A DNA stretch of 64,000 nt from Aquificaceae bacterium. Lineage in GTDB: Bacteria; Aquificota; Aquificia; Aquificales; Aquificaceae. Below the pieces are notes generated by a model, which did not search any database, was not told the DNA's origin, and saw only the letters and a program-made list of their open reading frames with translations. Position 1 is the stretch's first letter. Each line of letters starts with the position of its first letter. A program made the position numbers and the translations under genes. The stretch is taken from the NCBI GenBank assembly GCA_026981975.1, contig JALSHV010000006.1, forward strand, positions 20,827 to 84,826, read 5' to 3'. Below are positions 8,198-16,442 of this stretch, piece by piece.

Positions 8198-8459
8198 TTG
8201 CCGGAACTATGGAGAGAACATCACCGTCTTTAAGTTCCGTTTCTGTTCCTTTAAGGAATCTTATATCCTCGTCATTCAGATACAAGTTTACGAAGCGCCT
8301 TACTTCTCCTTTATCGTCTAGAATGCGCTCTTTAAAACCCGGATACATCTCTTCTAATTTCTCTATAGCTTCTCTTACGGTGGAAGCGTTTACCTCTATT
8401 TCCCCTTGTCCGTCTGTTAATCTCCTCAGAGGTGTGGGAACTCTTACAGTTATAGCCAT
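8184..8459 (-). CDS. MoaD/ThiS-family sulfur carrier, CysO-like
   Basis: A 91-residue ubiquitin-fold protein ending in the di-glycine IAGG, the tail that is adenylated and converted to a thiocarboxylate in this family. The C-terminal third (RFVNLYLNDEDIRF and GDVLSIVPAIAGG) resembles mycobacterial CysO more than MoaD or ThiS. CysO-type carriers deliver sulfur for cysteine synthesis; TtuB-type carriers deliver it to tRNA. The nearby ttuA gene, two genes upstream in the same operon, makes a tRNA-thiolation role attractive, but this is inference. No E1-like activating enzyme or JAMM protease is in the window. A possible structured RNA lies directly upstream. Confidence 0.85.
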   Translation of the reverse strand: MAITVRVPTPLRRLTDGQGEIEVNASTVREAIEKLEEMYPGFKERILDDKGEVRRFVNLYLNDEDIRFLKGTETELKDGDVLSIVPAIAGG

Positions 8460-8477
8460 ACGCTAACCTAATCTTAA

Positions 8478-8571
8478 CCGGAGTTTTTAACTGTCCACTC
8501 CGGTGCCGGGCTATTTATACCGCGCCTTTTTGGGGTGTCCATGAACCCGGCAGGCGCCATTTGAACACCCC
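8478..8571 (-). ncRNA. Candidate structured RNA / pseudoknot leader upstream of the sulfur-carrier gene
   Basis: The gap between rplU and the CysO-like gene is visibly richer in G and C than its surroundings. On the minus strand GGGGTGT (8571-8565) can pair with ACACCCC (8538-8532). The loop holds TGCCGGG (8552-8546), complementary to CCCGGCA (8510-8504), which would make an H-type pseudoknot of two 7-bp stems. A third hairpin pairs CCGGAGT (8503-8497) with ACTCCGG (8484-8478), ending 18 bases before the ATG of the sulfur-carrier gene. On the plus strand the first stem is followed by TTTTT and could instead be a terminator. I do not recognise a known riboswitch class. Confidence 0.4.
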
Positions 8572-8574
8572 TTT

Positions 8575-8871
8575 TTAAGGTTTTATTTCTTTAATCAACA
8601 GTTCCGTGTATAGTTGTCTGTGTCCTTTCCATCTTTTGTAGTTTTTCTTAGGCTTATATTTAAATACGGTAAGCTTTTTCCCCTTACCGTGAGCCACTAC
8701 TTCTGCTATCACTTTACCAGTGTTAAATTCCAAACTGCCGTCTTCTCTCTTCAGGAGAAGAGGTTTGAACTCAACAGTGCTTCCTACGTCAGTGTCTAAT
8801 TTTTCTACTCTTAGTTTCAAACCCGGTTCTACTCTATACTGCTTGCCTCCTGTTTTTATAACTGCATACAT
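8575..8871 (-). CDS. rplU: 50S ribosomal protein L21
   Basis: A 98-residue ribosomal protein. It begins MYAVIKTGGKQYRVEPG, the universal L21 start, and contains VAHGKGKKLTVFKYKPKKNYKRWKGHRQ, broken here only by family-typical residues. L21 binds 23S rRNA in the large subunit. The usual partner rpmA (L27) is not adjacent but lies about 10 kb away at 18854. The gene sits inside a minus-strand operon between ttuA (27-base gap) and the sulfur-carrier gene. Confidence 0.97.
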   Translation of the reverse strand: MYAVIKTGGKQYRVEPGLKLRVEKLDTDVGSTVEFKPLLLKREDGSLEFNTGKVIAEVVAHGKGKKLTVFKYKPKKNYKRWKGHRQLYTELLIKEIKP

Positions 8872-8898
8872 GGTTACTACCCCCTTTGAAGCAGTTTA

Positions 8899-9789
8899 CT
8901 ATCTTACAGTAATTTCCTTTAATCTGCAAAAAGAACATACATCTGTAGGGCTGGGTTCTCCGCATATTTTACACTTTTTTAAATCTGTAGTATCGGTTTG
9001 ATTGAATTTCGGCAGGATTTTTCTTATATACTCAAGATAAAATCTGAGTTTAGTGCCGGGGAATTTTTCTTCTATCCTGTTCAGTAGTTCTTTATAGAAA
9101 ACAGTAGAAGCGTCTTTTGAAAAAGGACACTCTTCTTCAATAAAATCTATACCGTTCAGCAGAGCGTAAAGAGCTGTCTCCTTTTCTGTAAACTTACAAA
9201 AAGGTTTTACTTTTTTAACAAATCCCTTTTCCTCTTCAAGAACAGGTGATTTCCTTCCCAAATACTTCAGATTCCAGTTTAAAACATTGGACAGCAGTGA
9301 GGAAGTTTCATCGTCAAGATTGTGACCTGTGGCAACCACACTGTAACCTTTCTCCCGGGCAAATTTGTTGAAATTATACCTTTTAACTAGTCCGCAAATG
9401 GAACACGCTTCTCTTACAGTTTTTTCTTGTAATTCCGGAATTCCTGCCAATTCTTTACTAAGATCCACTACAAAAAGTTCCGCTTTTAGTCTGAGGGATA
9501 GATCTCTACTCTTTTGTAGTGATTTTTCCGAATACTCCCCTATACCTAGGTTTATGTGAAGTGCATCTGCTCTGTATCCTAATTTACACAGTAGATACCA
9601 AAGAGCTAAGCTGTCCTTTCCACCAGAAACCGCTACTAAGATTTTGTCTTTGTGAGAAAACATTCTGAATTCTTTAAGGGTTCTTTTCGTATAGCGTTCA
9701 AACCAGTTGATAAAATCCTTTCCGCAAAGAGCTAATCTGTGATGGGGCATATAAATTACAGGTTTTTTTCTGCAAATTCTACACTTCAC
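8899..9789 (-). CDS. ttuA: TtuA/Ncs6-type tRNA 2-thiolation enzyme
   Basis: A 296-residue ATP pyrophosphatase of the TtcA/TtuA group. An N-terminal zinc knuckle uses C3, C6, H16/H17 and C22. The PP-loop VAVSGGKDS lies at 53-60. C129, C132 (ACSICG) and C221 (EEECPF) are placed like the three cysteines that hold the catalytic [4Fe-4S] cluster in Thermus TtuA. A second zinc knuckle uses C273, C276, C285 and C288. TtuA adds sulfur to ribothymidine 54 of tRNA, which stabilises tRNA at high temperature. Its sulfur donor is a ubiquitin-like carrier, and a candidate lies two genes downstream. It overlaps the upstream esterase gene by 4 bases. Confidence 0.88.
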   Translation of the reverse strand: MKCRICRKKPVIYMPHHRLALCGKDFINWFERYTKRTLKEFRMFSHKDKILVAVSGGKDSLALWYLLCKLGYRADALHINLGIGEYSEKSLQKSRDLSLRLKAELFVVDLSKELAGIPELQEKTVREACSICGLVKRYNFNKFAREKGYSVVATGHNLDDETSSLLSNVLNWNLKYLGRKSPVLEEEKGFVKKVKPFCKFTEKETALYALLNGIDFIEEECPFSKDASTVFYKELLNRIEEKFPGTKLRFYLEYIRKILPKFNQTDTTDLKKCKICGEPSPTDVCSFCRLKEITVR

Positions 9790-10481
9790 AGTTTTCCTTC
9801 CTTTACAAGGTTGGTTAAAACTTTCCCAAAAGTTTCACTCAGCTGGTGATTGTCTTCCACTTCTATAAAATCTTTAACCTTAACCTTTTTTGCAAATAAG
9901 CGACTTCTTTCTATGGGAACTATTTCATCTAAAATACCGTGAACGATCAAAATATCCACGGGAGGAATCTCGGGAAAATAAACTTCGTTACCTTTTATGA
10001 TTTCATAGTTGTTTTCAATTATATCTGTTGCAAAATCTTCTCTTATTTCTATTTCCTTGTCCTCTTCTTTGATTTTAAGTTTTTCCTTTCCTTTGAGCCA
10101 GTTCTTTGTCTTTTCTTCACCAAATTCCTTAACTATCAAGGAAAGGGTTTCAAAAGAGGGTGCTAATAAAAGAACACTGCGGGTGTTTCCTAATCTCTTA
10201 AATCTTATAAGATTTGCCACAATATAAGCTCCGTGAGAGCTACCGCATAAAGTAATGTGTTTGTAACTTTCTGAAAAACCTAAGATCAAAGCTTCCATAA
10301 CTTCAAGAATTTCCGTGGTTGTATGCGTTTCGTAATTCATATCCATTGCGTAGAAGGAAAAACTTTTAGTTTTGCTAAAATGGAGTCTTGCAAATTCTAT
10401 TTTTGAACCGCTGATGTCAGTAGCAAAACCGTGCAAGTGAATCCAAAGCCTTTCCGGGTTGTTTTTATCGTAGAAGAACAT
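9786..10481 (-). CDS. Alpha/beta-hydrolase, YqiA/UPF0227-like esterase
   Basis: A 231-residue single-domain alpha/beta hydrolase. The oxyanion strand reads IHLHGFATDISGSK, the nucleophile elbow is CGSSHGAY, the acid is likely in VHGILDEIVP and the histidine in EVEDNHQL near residue 212. The arrangement resembles small YqiA-type esterases. The substrate is unknown. It begins 2 bases after the argH stop and overlaps ttuA by 4 bases, so it lies in the argH-pgeF unit. No signal peptide is visible, so the protein is probably cytosolic. Confidence 0.75.
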   Translation of the reverse strand: MFFYDKNNPERLWIHLHGFATDISGSKIEFARLHFSKTKSFSFYAMDMNYETHTTTEILEVMEALILGFSESYKHITLCGSSHGAYIVANLIRFKRLGNTRSVLLLAPSFETLSLIVKEFGEEKTKNWLKGKEKLKIKEEDKEIEIREDFATDIIENNYEIIKGNEVYFPEIPPVDILIVHGILDEIVPIERSRLFAKKVKVKDFIEVEDNHQLSETFGKVLTNLVKEGKL

Positions 10482-10483
10482 GG

Positions 10484-11857
10484 TTATAAACCCTCTTCTC
10501 TTTTTGCTATTTCAATCATTTTTAAAACCTCCTTCTTAGCTGTTCCTCCGTAAGTTTCTCTTCTATCGGCTACTTTAAAAGGATTAAGAATTTCAAAGAC
10601 ATCTTCTTCAAAGAGGAGAGAAAATCTTTGAAGCTCTTCAAGTGTCAAATCCTCGGGAGTTTTCCTTTTTTCTACAAGATAAGATACCAAAGCACCCACT
10701 TTTTTATGAGCTTCTCTGAAAGGCATACCCTTTTCTACCAAATAGTTAGCTAAGTCAGTTACAAGTGTAAACCCGCCTGCTTTTTTTTCCATAGTTTCTT
10801 TTTTTACTCTTATGTTCTTTATCACTTCTCTCATAGCTATTATGGATCCTTTTAACGTCTTGATACTGTCAAACAGGGGTTCTTTATCCTCTTGTAAATC
10901 CCTATTATACGCTGTAGGAAGACCCTTAAGAACAACTAACAGCGTTAAGAGGTTACCCGTAAGTCTACCGGTTTTACCCCTTACAAGCTCAAGAATGTCT
11001 GGATTTTTCTTCTGAGGCATTATAGAACTGCCTGTGCACAGTTTATCAGGCAGTTCCACATAGCCGAATTCTTCAGAAGACCATAGAATAAGATCTTCCG
11101 CTAATCTTGACAGATGAATTCCCGTTAAAGCACAGGCAAAAAGCAGTTCCACAAGGAAATCCCTATCGGAAGTAGCGTAAAGGGAATTTCTGGCAAGACG
11201 GTTAAAATTTAGAATATCAGCTGTGTAAAATCTATCCAGCGGAAAATCAACACCCGCAACCGCTCCGCTTCCCAAGGGTAACTCATCAGCTCTTCTATAA
11301 CAGTCCAGTAGTCTTTCTACATCTTTAAGAAATGCTTCCCTGAATGCAAGAAAGTAGTGAGCCAATCTTATAGGTTGAGCGCGTTGCAGATGAGTATAAG
11401 CGGTTATTACTACTTCAACATTCTCCTCAGCTTTAATAACAAGAGTCTCTCTAAGTTTTTTGAGTTCTCTTAGTATTTCTGAGAGTTCTTTTTTTATGTA
11501 AATTTTTTCATCTGTAACCACTTGATCGTTACGGGATCTGGCTGTATGTAGTTTAAGACCTACTTCCCCGATTCTCCTTACCAACTCACTTTCTATATTC
11601 ATGTGAATGTCTTCAAATTCCTTTTTCCATTTAACTTTTCCCTGACTTATATCCTTTTCTATACTTTCAAGCCCTTTTAGTATTTTCTCTGCCTCTTCTT
11701 CTGTCAAAACCCCCGCTTTGAGAAGTGTTTTCACATGTGCTTTACTTTGAGAAATGTCTTCCTGAGCGAGTTCTTTGTCAAAGCTTACCGACTCTGTGAA
11801 TTCCTCTACAAACTTATCGGTGTCTTCGGAAAATCTACCGCTCCACGGCTTTTCCAT
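10484..11857 (-). CDS. argH: Argininosuccinate lyase
   Basis: A 457-residue enzyme that splits argininosuccinate into arginine and fumarate. It starts MEKPWSGRFSE at the ATG 11857, which matches the family start and length; an upstream extension to 12025 would run into the lipoprotein signal sequence on the other strand and is not believed. Visible motifs are HTARSRNDQV, the HLQRAQP loop, and the fumarase/lyase signature GSSIMPQKKNPD with its catalytic serine. It is the first gene of a minus-strand unit that runs to pgeF and is divergent from the lipoprotein gene. Confidence 0.95.
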   Translation of the reverse strand: MEKPWSGRFSEDTDKFVEEFTESVSFDKELAQEDISQSKAHVKTLLKAGVLTEEEAEKILKGLESIEKDISQGKVKWKKEFEDIHMNIESELVRRIGEVGLKLHTARSRNDQVVTDEKIYIKKELSEILRELKKLRETLVIKAEENVEVVITAYTHLQRAQPIRLAHYFLAFREAFLKDVERLLDCYRRADELPLGSGAVAGVDFPLDRFYTADILNFNRLARNSLYATSDRDFLVELLFACALTGIHLSRLAEDLILWSSEEFGYVELPDKLCTGSSIMPQKKNPDILELVRGKTGRLTGNLLTLLVVLKGLPTAYNRDLQEDKEPLFDSIKTLKGSIIAMREVIKNIRVKKETMEKKAGGFTLVTDLANYLVEKGMPFREAHKKVGALVSYLVEKRKTPEDLTLEELQRFSLLFEEDVFEILNPFKVADRRETYGGTAKKEVLKMIEIAKREEGL

Positions 11858-11948
11858 AAAAGCTAATTTTAAGGTAATTTTCACTTGATTTTTCATACTT
11901 TTGTAAATAACAAGAATAAATAGAGACTCTTTTAGGGGAGGTCTAATC

Positions 11949-14294
11949 ATGCACAGGAAACTGATCTTAGCTTTGAGCTTTTTAATTCTTGGTGTGTTTT
12001 TGTTTTCCTGTGCAGAGAGCGGCACAGAACCGTCAGTTGGACCTTCTGCAGCTTACGAGCTTTCCGTTACCGGAAAGGTAACAGTTAACGGTTCTACTCC
12101 TAACTCCCAACTCAGTGTAGAAGTTGTCTCTATCTCTCCCGAAGGAAAAGTGATAGAGAAGAAGCAAAGTCAAACAGCTTTTAGTTCAAGTCAACCCACC
12201 GTAAACGGGAGTTTTTCTGTTTCTATCAAAGCTGTTCCAAAGGGAAAGATTGTAGTAACCGCTTACGGACCCGGTTATACACAGGCAGTAAAGACACTGG
12301 TTAATAAGGGTGGCAAGAATTTATCGGTTAATCTGGATCTACAGAGCGCAACTACTCAAACTGTGAACATAAACAACGGAATAGTCATATCTTCCTCCGG
12401 TAGAAAATACGTAAGAATCGCCTTTGCAAAAGACAACAACGGCAATCTCAAACCCATTACAGGACTCAGCGCTATGAGTTCTAATTCAAAAGTAATAGAT
12501 ATAGGAATTCCATTGGAAGCTCTTCAGTCTAATACGTTGACAGTAAGTTACAAAGACTATCAACCTTCTAATCCCGATGACTACAAGAACTTTCCCGGTG
12601 AAGAAACAGAAAGAGGTGAGAGGCTTGTCTCCATTGGTTTTGATTACTTAGACATAAGAGATGAAAGCGGGAACAATCCTTTTACACAGGGTATAAACGC
12701 TTGGCTTGTGCAGGGAGAATACTACAGAATTCTACGCTGGATAGATTGTCAGCAAATCAACAATATCAGAAATACGCTCGGATCCTTAGATGAAGATCCC
12801 AATAAACCAGGTATTCAGCTAACCTTTTACGCTTTTGATACCGACAGAGGTGTATGGGTAGAAGCGGGAAAGGGAACATTTGTGGATAACAGCACCATTG
12901 ACTTTATGAATCAAGAGTGGGACTATATTGTTCAGAACGGTTGTAATCCAAACTCTACTTCAAATAACAATAACGATTCCGATCCGGGCTGTAGTGAATA
13001 CGGTATATTCACAGATGAGAACAGTATATGTGCGGATAGCAACGACTTTGTGGTAATCAGTGTTACCAATCCGCAACTTCAATGGAAAAACCTTGACTAT
13101 GTAGTTCCTGAAGGTGGCATAGTTTCTTGTGATATAAGAGTTCTTGACGAAGACGGTAATCCCATCAGCGGTGCTTGGGTTTCTGCTTTTTCCGATGTGG
13201 GTTGTATGGCCTTTGCAGAAGGAATAACAGACAGCAACGGGACGGTCACTCTTGAAGCTATGGGTTATGCTGATAACTGCCAAGCCACTGTAGAAGTTTG
13301 GTATATGATGAACTCCACTTCCGGCACAGTTAACTTTGATAGAGGATCTCAATGTTGGGTAGATTTCATAATTAGCAATCCTTTTGATTGCACAGTTAAA
13401 GGAAAAGTAGTAAATGAAAACAACGAACCGGTTTCCGATTTATTGGTGTGGACATACGCTTCTTCTTCTCAAGCGGGACACGTTTACAACTACGGTATGA
13501 CTGACTCTAATGGAGTGTTCTCCATACCTATAGCTTGTAATGCGGAAGGTTGGGTTTACGCCAAGTGGAAGTTCAAAACTTATAATGTTAACGGTAGTAA
13601 AGATTACGATGAAGTCAGCGATAGTGGAACAGTAGCAGATGTTGGGACTATACAGATAGTTAACGATCCGCCTGTTTCACAGGTTTATAAACAGAGCACA
13701 TCTCCTCAGGTAGGCAATCCTATAACAATAGGTGTATGTGCATGGGATATGGAAGGAAACTATCCCCTGAGTTATGAAATAAAAGTCAACGGCACTTCTA
13801 TAGCAAGTGGTAGCGATTGGGACATATCCACAGCCTGTAGGGACTTCGTATACGATTTAAACGCAGCAGGGCAATACTGCTTTGAGGCTTACTTCACAGA
13901 CAGCACAGGTAAGGGTGCGCCTTCCGGGAGCAGTTACTGTATAAACATAGACAATTCAAATCACTACATAGATCTGACTACCATGGGAACGGGTTATTAC
14001 TGGAACATTGACATACTCGGATATACTGTTGAGGAGGTTAACTTGTGGATCTTAGCTTCTGCAATGGATAGTAATACTCTTCACAACCCTTCTGTTGATT
14101 CAATAAATTACACTTGCAGTGAGACAGATAGCGGTTCTTTAACTCCAAGTGCCTGGGGTAATACCCTTTGTAGTTCCCCAGCATGTAACGCTACTATAGA
14201 TGTAAACACCCGGTGGTGCGACTTTACCATCAGCGCAACCGATGGAACACTCAGTATAAACCATACTAAGAGAATTCAAGTCTTCGGCAGATAA
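11949..14294 (+). CDS. Large surface lipoprotein with carboxypeptidase-regulatory-like and Ig-like domains
   Basis: A 781-residue exported protein of unrecognised specific function. A lipoprotein signal ends in the lipobox L18-F-S-C21. An N-terminal beta-rich segment (about 40-135) has VTGKVTVNGS. A low-complexity Asn/Ser linker lies near 337-345. Two carboxypeptidase-regulatory-like repeats follow, each with DEDGNPISG or NENNEPVSD and a later TDSNG (about 385-570). An Ig/PKD-like domain with NDPPVS and CWD/CAWDMEGNYPLSYEI-type residues occupies about 575-670. Many cysteines suggest disulfides. It is probably anchored in the outer membrane as an adhesin or sheath component. A GGGGAGGT ribosome site precedes the ATG and an intrinsic terminator follows. 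Confidence 0.75.
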   Translation: MHRKLILALSFLILGVFLFSCAESGTEPSVGPSAAYELSVTGKVTVNGSTPNSQLSVEVVSISPEGKVIEKKQSQTAFSSSQPTVNGSFSVSIKAVPKGKIVVTAYGPGYTQAVKTLVNKGGKNLSVNLDLQSATTQTVNINNGIVISSSGRKYVRIAFAKDNNGNLKPITGLSAMSSNSKVIDIGIPLEALQSNTLTVSYKDYQPSNPDDYKNFPGEETERGERLVSIGFDYLDIRDESGNNPFTQGINAWLVQGEYYRILRWIDCQQINNIRNTLGSLDEDPNKPGIQLTFYAFDTDRGVWVEAGKGTFVDNSTIDFMNQEWDYIVQNGCNPNSTSNNNNDSDPGCSEYGIFTDENSICADSNDFVVISVTNPQLQWKNLDYVVPEGGIVSCDIRVLDEDGNPISGAWVSAFSDVGCMAFAEGITDSNGTVTLEAMGYADNCQATVEVWYMMNSTSGTVNFDRGSQCWVDFIISNPFDCTVKGKVVNENNEPVSDLLVWTYASSSQAGHVYNYGMTDSNGVFSIPIACNAEGWVYAKWKFKTYNVNGSKDYDEVSDSGTVADVGTIQIVNDPPVSQVYKQSTSPQVGNPITIGVCAWDMEGNYPLSYEIKVNGTSIASGSDWDISTACRDFVYDLNAAGQYCFEAYFTDSTGKGAPSGSSYCINIDNSNHYIDLTTMGTGYYWNIDILGYTVEEVNLWILASAMDSNTLHNPSVDSINYTCSETDSGSLTPSAWGNTLCSSPACNATIDVNTRWCDFTISATDGTLSINHTKRIQVFGR

Positions 14295-14300
14295 ATCCAA

Positions 14301-14326
14301 GCCCGCCTTTCATGGCGGGCTTTTTA
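14301..14326 (+). terminator. Intrinsic terminator after the lipoprotein gene
   Basis: GCCCGCC (14301-14307) pairs with GGCGGGC (14314-14320) across a 6-base loop and is followed by TTTTTA. It lies 6 bases after the lipoprotein stop. On the minus strand it is preceded by an A-run but followed by no T-run, so it mainly serves the plus strand. Confidence 0.9.
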
Positions 14327-14815
14327 CTTTAAAAATCTTTTGACTGTGCTTGAAAAGAAATCCACGGTAATGTGGACAAGATCCGCGCAAATTATACCCA
14401 TCACCGCATAAAGAGCTGAATCACTTCTGAAGAGTTTGTCTAAAACTTCAAGGGGATTTACGTTAAGCACAGTTTTGCTGAGAGTTAAATTAAGGGAAGA
14501 GATTACACCAAGCAGTGTAAAGTAGAGGAATAATGTAACCATTGTAAGATAAAGTATTCTGATGAGACTTCCCAGTAAGGGGATATGAGATACTCCTCTG
14601 TGACGGAAGAGATTTTGATAAGGGAGCCATATACACCGTAAAAATCGCCATCTTTTGGAAGGCTTTGAATTAGACAAATCCAAGTCCGGCGAAAGAAAGA
14701 GCGTGCCAGCTATGTAACCTACTAAGAAAGGGAAATAGGCTTCTTGAGGTAGAAAGTATAGAAACAGCGGAGCAGCGAGAAAGTTAAGAATATCGTGGGT
14801 CTTAGCCAGCGCCAT
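14324..14815 (-). CDS. Metal-binding membrane protein, DUF2227-like
   Basis: A 163-residue protein with about four hydrophobic segments. Conserved polar residues sit between them: AKTHD near the start, SPDLDLSNSKPSKRW, LFRHRGVSHIPLLG and DLVHITVDFFSS. These His/Asp motifs match the DUF2227/YdjM-like family of predicted metal-dependent membrane hydrolases; the function is unknown. I start at the ATG 14815, with GAGGAT upstream, rather than at a TTG at 14827. The start overlaps the recJ stop by 14 bases, so it is probably translated from the recJ message. Confidence 0.75.
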   Translation of the reverse strand: MALAKTHDILNFLAAPLFLYFLPQEAYFPFLVGYIAGTLFLSPDLDLSNSKPSKRWRFLRCIWLPYQNLFRHRGVSHIPLLGSLIRILYLTMVTLFLYFTLLGVISSLNLTLSKTVLNVNPLEVLDKLFRSDSALYAVMGIICADLVHITVDFFSSTVKRFLK

Positions 14816-16442
14816 AAGGATCCTCAACGTCCAGTATGTAGTATTCCTTACCTACAACGGAATAAACGACTGTGGTAACCGATCCTTTTCTCAAATGCTC
14901 TGCTACATTTTTTTCCCAACATATCATCTCTATCTTTCCAGATTTCACCTTTACTCTATTAGCTGTTGGTATCACGGAATCTATCCTACACCTATCTGAA
15001 AGAAAGGTGGGAAACGGATTGCCTTCTCCGTAAGGTTCTAATTTCTTTATGTCCGCGAGTCTCTGTGGAGTTATGTCTTCAGGGGATAGCTTCATGTCTA
15101 TGTAAATGGGTGGAGGTTCTATCAACACATTTCTGAATACGCTGTCCGCTTCTTGACTGAAGATTTCCAGAAGATCACTTCTCAAGGTTAGTCCTGCAGC
15201 TTGAGAATGACCTCCCCACTTAAGAAACATAAAAGAGAGCTGTTTTAAACCTTCGTATACGTCTATCCCCTCTACTGATCTGACAGATCCCACGGATTGA
15301 TCTTTACCTTCTGAAAATACAGCAACGGGCTTACCCACAGAATTAGCCAATCTTCCCGCTACTATACCTAAGACACCCGGATGCCAGCGGGAGTCCCACA
15401 GGGATATAAAGCTTTTATGTTCTTGGAATTTCACTCTTTTTAAAGCTTCTTGATAAACTCTATCCGTGATGATTTTCCTTTTTGTATTTATCAGTTCTAA
15501 TTTTCTTGCAAGGGATTCCGCTCTTCTTTTCTTTTTTTCCAATAAGAGCTGAAGTGCTAGCTTGGGATTTCCTACTCTTCCCGGTGCGTTTATTCGCGGT
15601 GCTAAGGAATAAGCTATATCCTTAGCACTTAACCTTTCCTTTATTCCAGCCAATTGCATAAGAGCTTTTAAACCGGGTTTGTTTAAAGATCCTTTAAGAA
15701 TTTCTTCCATTAGTAGTATCCCCTTAGAAACTAGAATTCTGTTTGTTCTGTTCATGGGCATTACATCTCCTACTGTTCCAAGAGCTACAAGATCTAAAAG
15801 AACACGGATATCTCTGTCCAATTCCAGCTTACGTGCCAGTAGAAAAGCCATATAAAAACACATAGCGGCGGAAGAGAGTTCTTTGAAATCTGTAGGAATA
15901 TCGTCTCTAAGCTTTGGATTAACGAGAATAGCTCTTCTGGGGATTAAATTGGGAACGTTGTGATGGTCTATTACAATAACATCTATATTTGCAGTGTCTA
16001 TTTCCGTTACAGCAGAAGTTCCGTTGTCTACGGTTATGAGCAGATCTGCGTATCTTGAAAAGAGATTTACAAGCTCACTGTTCAAACCGTATCCCGTTTT
16101 CCTGCTGGGAAGGATAGGGATAACTCTTGCATTGGCTTCTTTGAGAATCTCATACAGTATTGTGGTTGCGGTTATGCCGTCCACATCGTAATCTCCGAAG
16201 AGAAGGATTCTCTCTTTTTTCTTTACCGCTTTTATTATTCTTTCAGAAGCTTCTTCTATATTGGGAATATAAACGTAAGGAAGAAGATACTTCAACTTTA
16301 AATCAAAAGCACTTTTAGGATCCTCAAAGCCTCGGTTTACCATAAGCTGTGCGAGAAAATATCCGTATTTTTTTGAAAGTTCAGATTCCGGAGTTATACA
16401 GTCACTCAACAGTAACCATCTTCTACCGGAAACTCCTTTCAT
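14802..16442 (-). CDS. recJ: Single-stranded-DNA-specific 5'-3' exonuclease RecJ
   Basis: A 546-residue nuclease of the DHH family. Motif I is FGDYDVDGITATT near residue 78, motif III is the DHH box VIDHHNVP, and the DHHA1 region is seen as GGHSQAAGLTLR with a preceding SVRS. A C-terminal OB-like domain with DITPQRLADI and EPYGEGNPFP follows, as in normal RecJ. It degrades ssDNA in recombination and mismatch repair, using Mn or Mg bound by the aspartates and histidines. It overlaps pgsA by 20 bases upstream and the DUF2227-like gene downstream, so pgsA-recJ-DUF2227 form one unit. Confidence 0.95.
   Translation of the reverse strand: MKGVSGRRWLLLSDCITPESELSKKYGYFLAQLMVNRGFEDPKSAFDLKLKYLLPYVYIPNIEEASERIIKAVKKKERILLFGDYDVDGITATTILYEILKEANARVIPILPSRKTGYGLNSELVNLFSRYADLLITVDNGTSAVTEIDTANIDVIVIDHHNVPNLIPRRAILVNPKLRDDIPTDFKELSSAAMCFYMAFLLARKLELDRDIRVLLDLVALGTVGDVMPMNRTNRILVSKGILLMEEILKGSLNKPGLKALMQLAGIKERLSAKDIAYSLAPRINAPGRVGNPKLALQLLLEKKKRRAESLARKLELINTKRKIITDRVYQEALKRVKFQEHKSFISLWDSRWHPGVLGIVAGRLANSVGKPVAVFSEGKDQSVGSVRSVEGIDVYEGLKQLSFMFLKWGGHSQAAGLTLRSDLLEIFSQEADSVFRNVLIEPPPIYIDMKLSPEDITPQRLADIKKLEPYGEGNPFPTFLSDRCRIDSVIPTANRVKVKSGKIEMICWEKNVAEHLRKGSVTTVVYSVVGKEYYILDVEDPYGAG

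Noticed and set aside
8184..8459. Calling the sulfur carrier ttuB or moaD outright
   Set aside because: The C-terminal residues resemble CysO more than TtuB, and no molybdopterin gene is adjacent. A neutral family name with the alternatives is safer.
8478..8571. Naming the pseudoknot segment as a known riboswitch, SRP RNA or 6S RNA
   Set aside because: I found no SRP tetraloop/GGAAG signature and no motif of fluoride, preQ1, SAM or Moco riboswitches. Only base-pairing is visible.
11858..12025. N-terminal extension of argH to 12025
   Set aside because: It would overlap the lipoprotein start and signal peptide, and argininosuccinate lyases begin at the EKPWSGRF segment, as ATG 11857 gives.
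12960..13352. A 130-codon minus-strand frame inside the lipoprotein gene
   Set aside because: No ribosome site or family mark; it is a by-product of the codon bias of the plus-strand gene.
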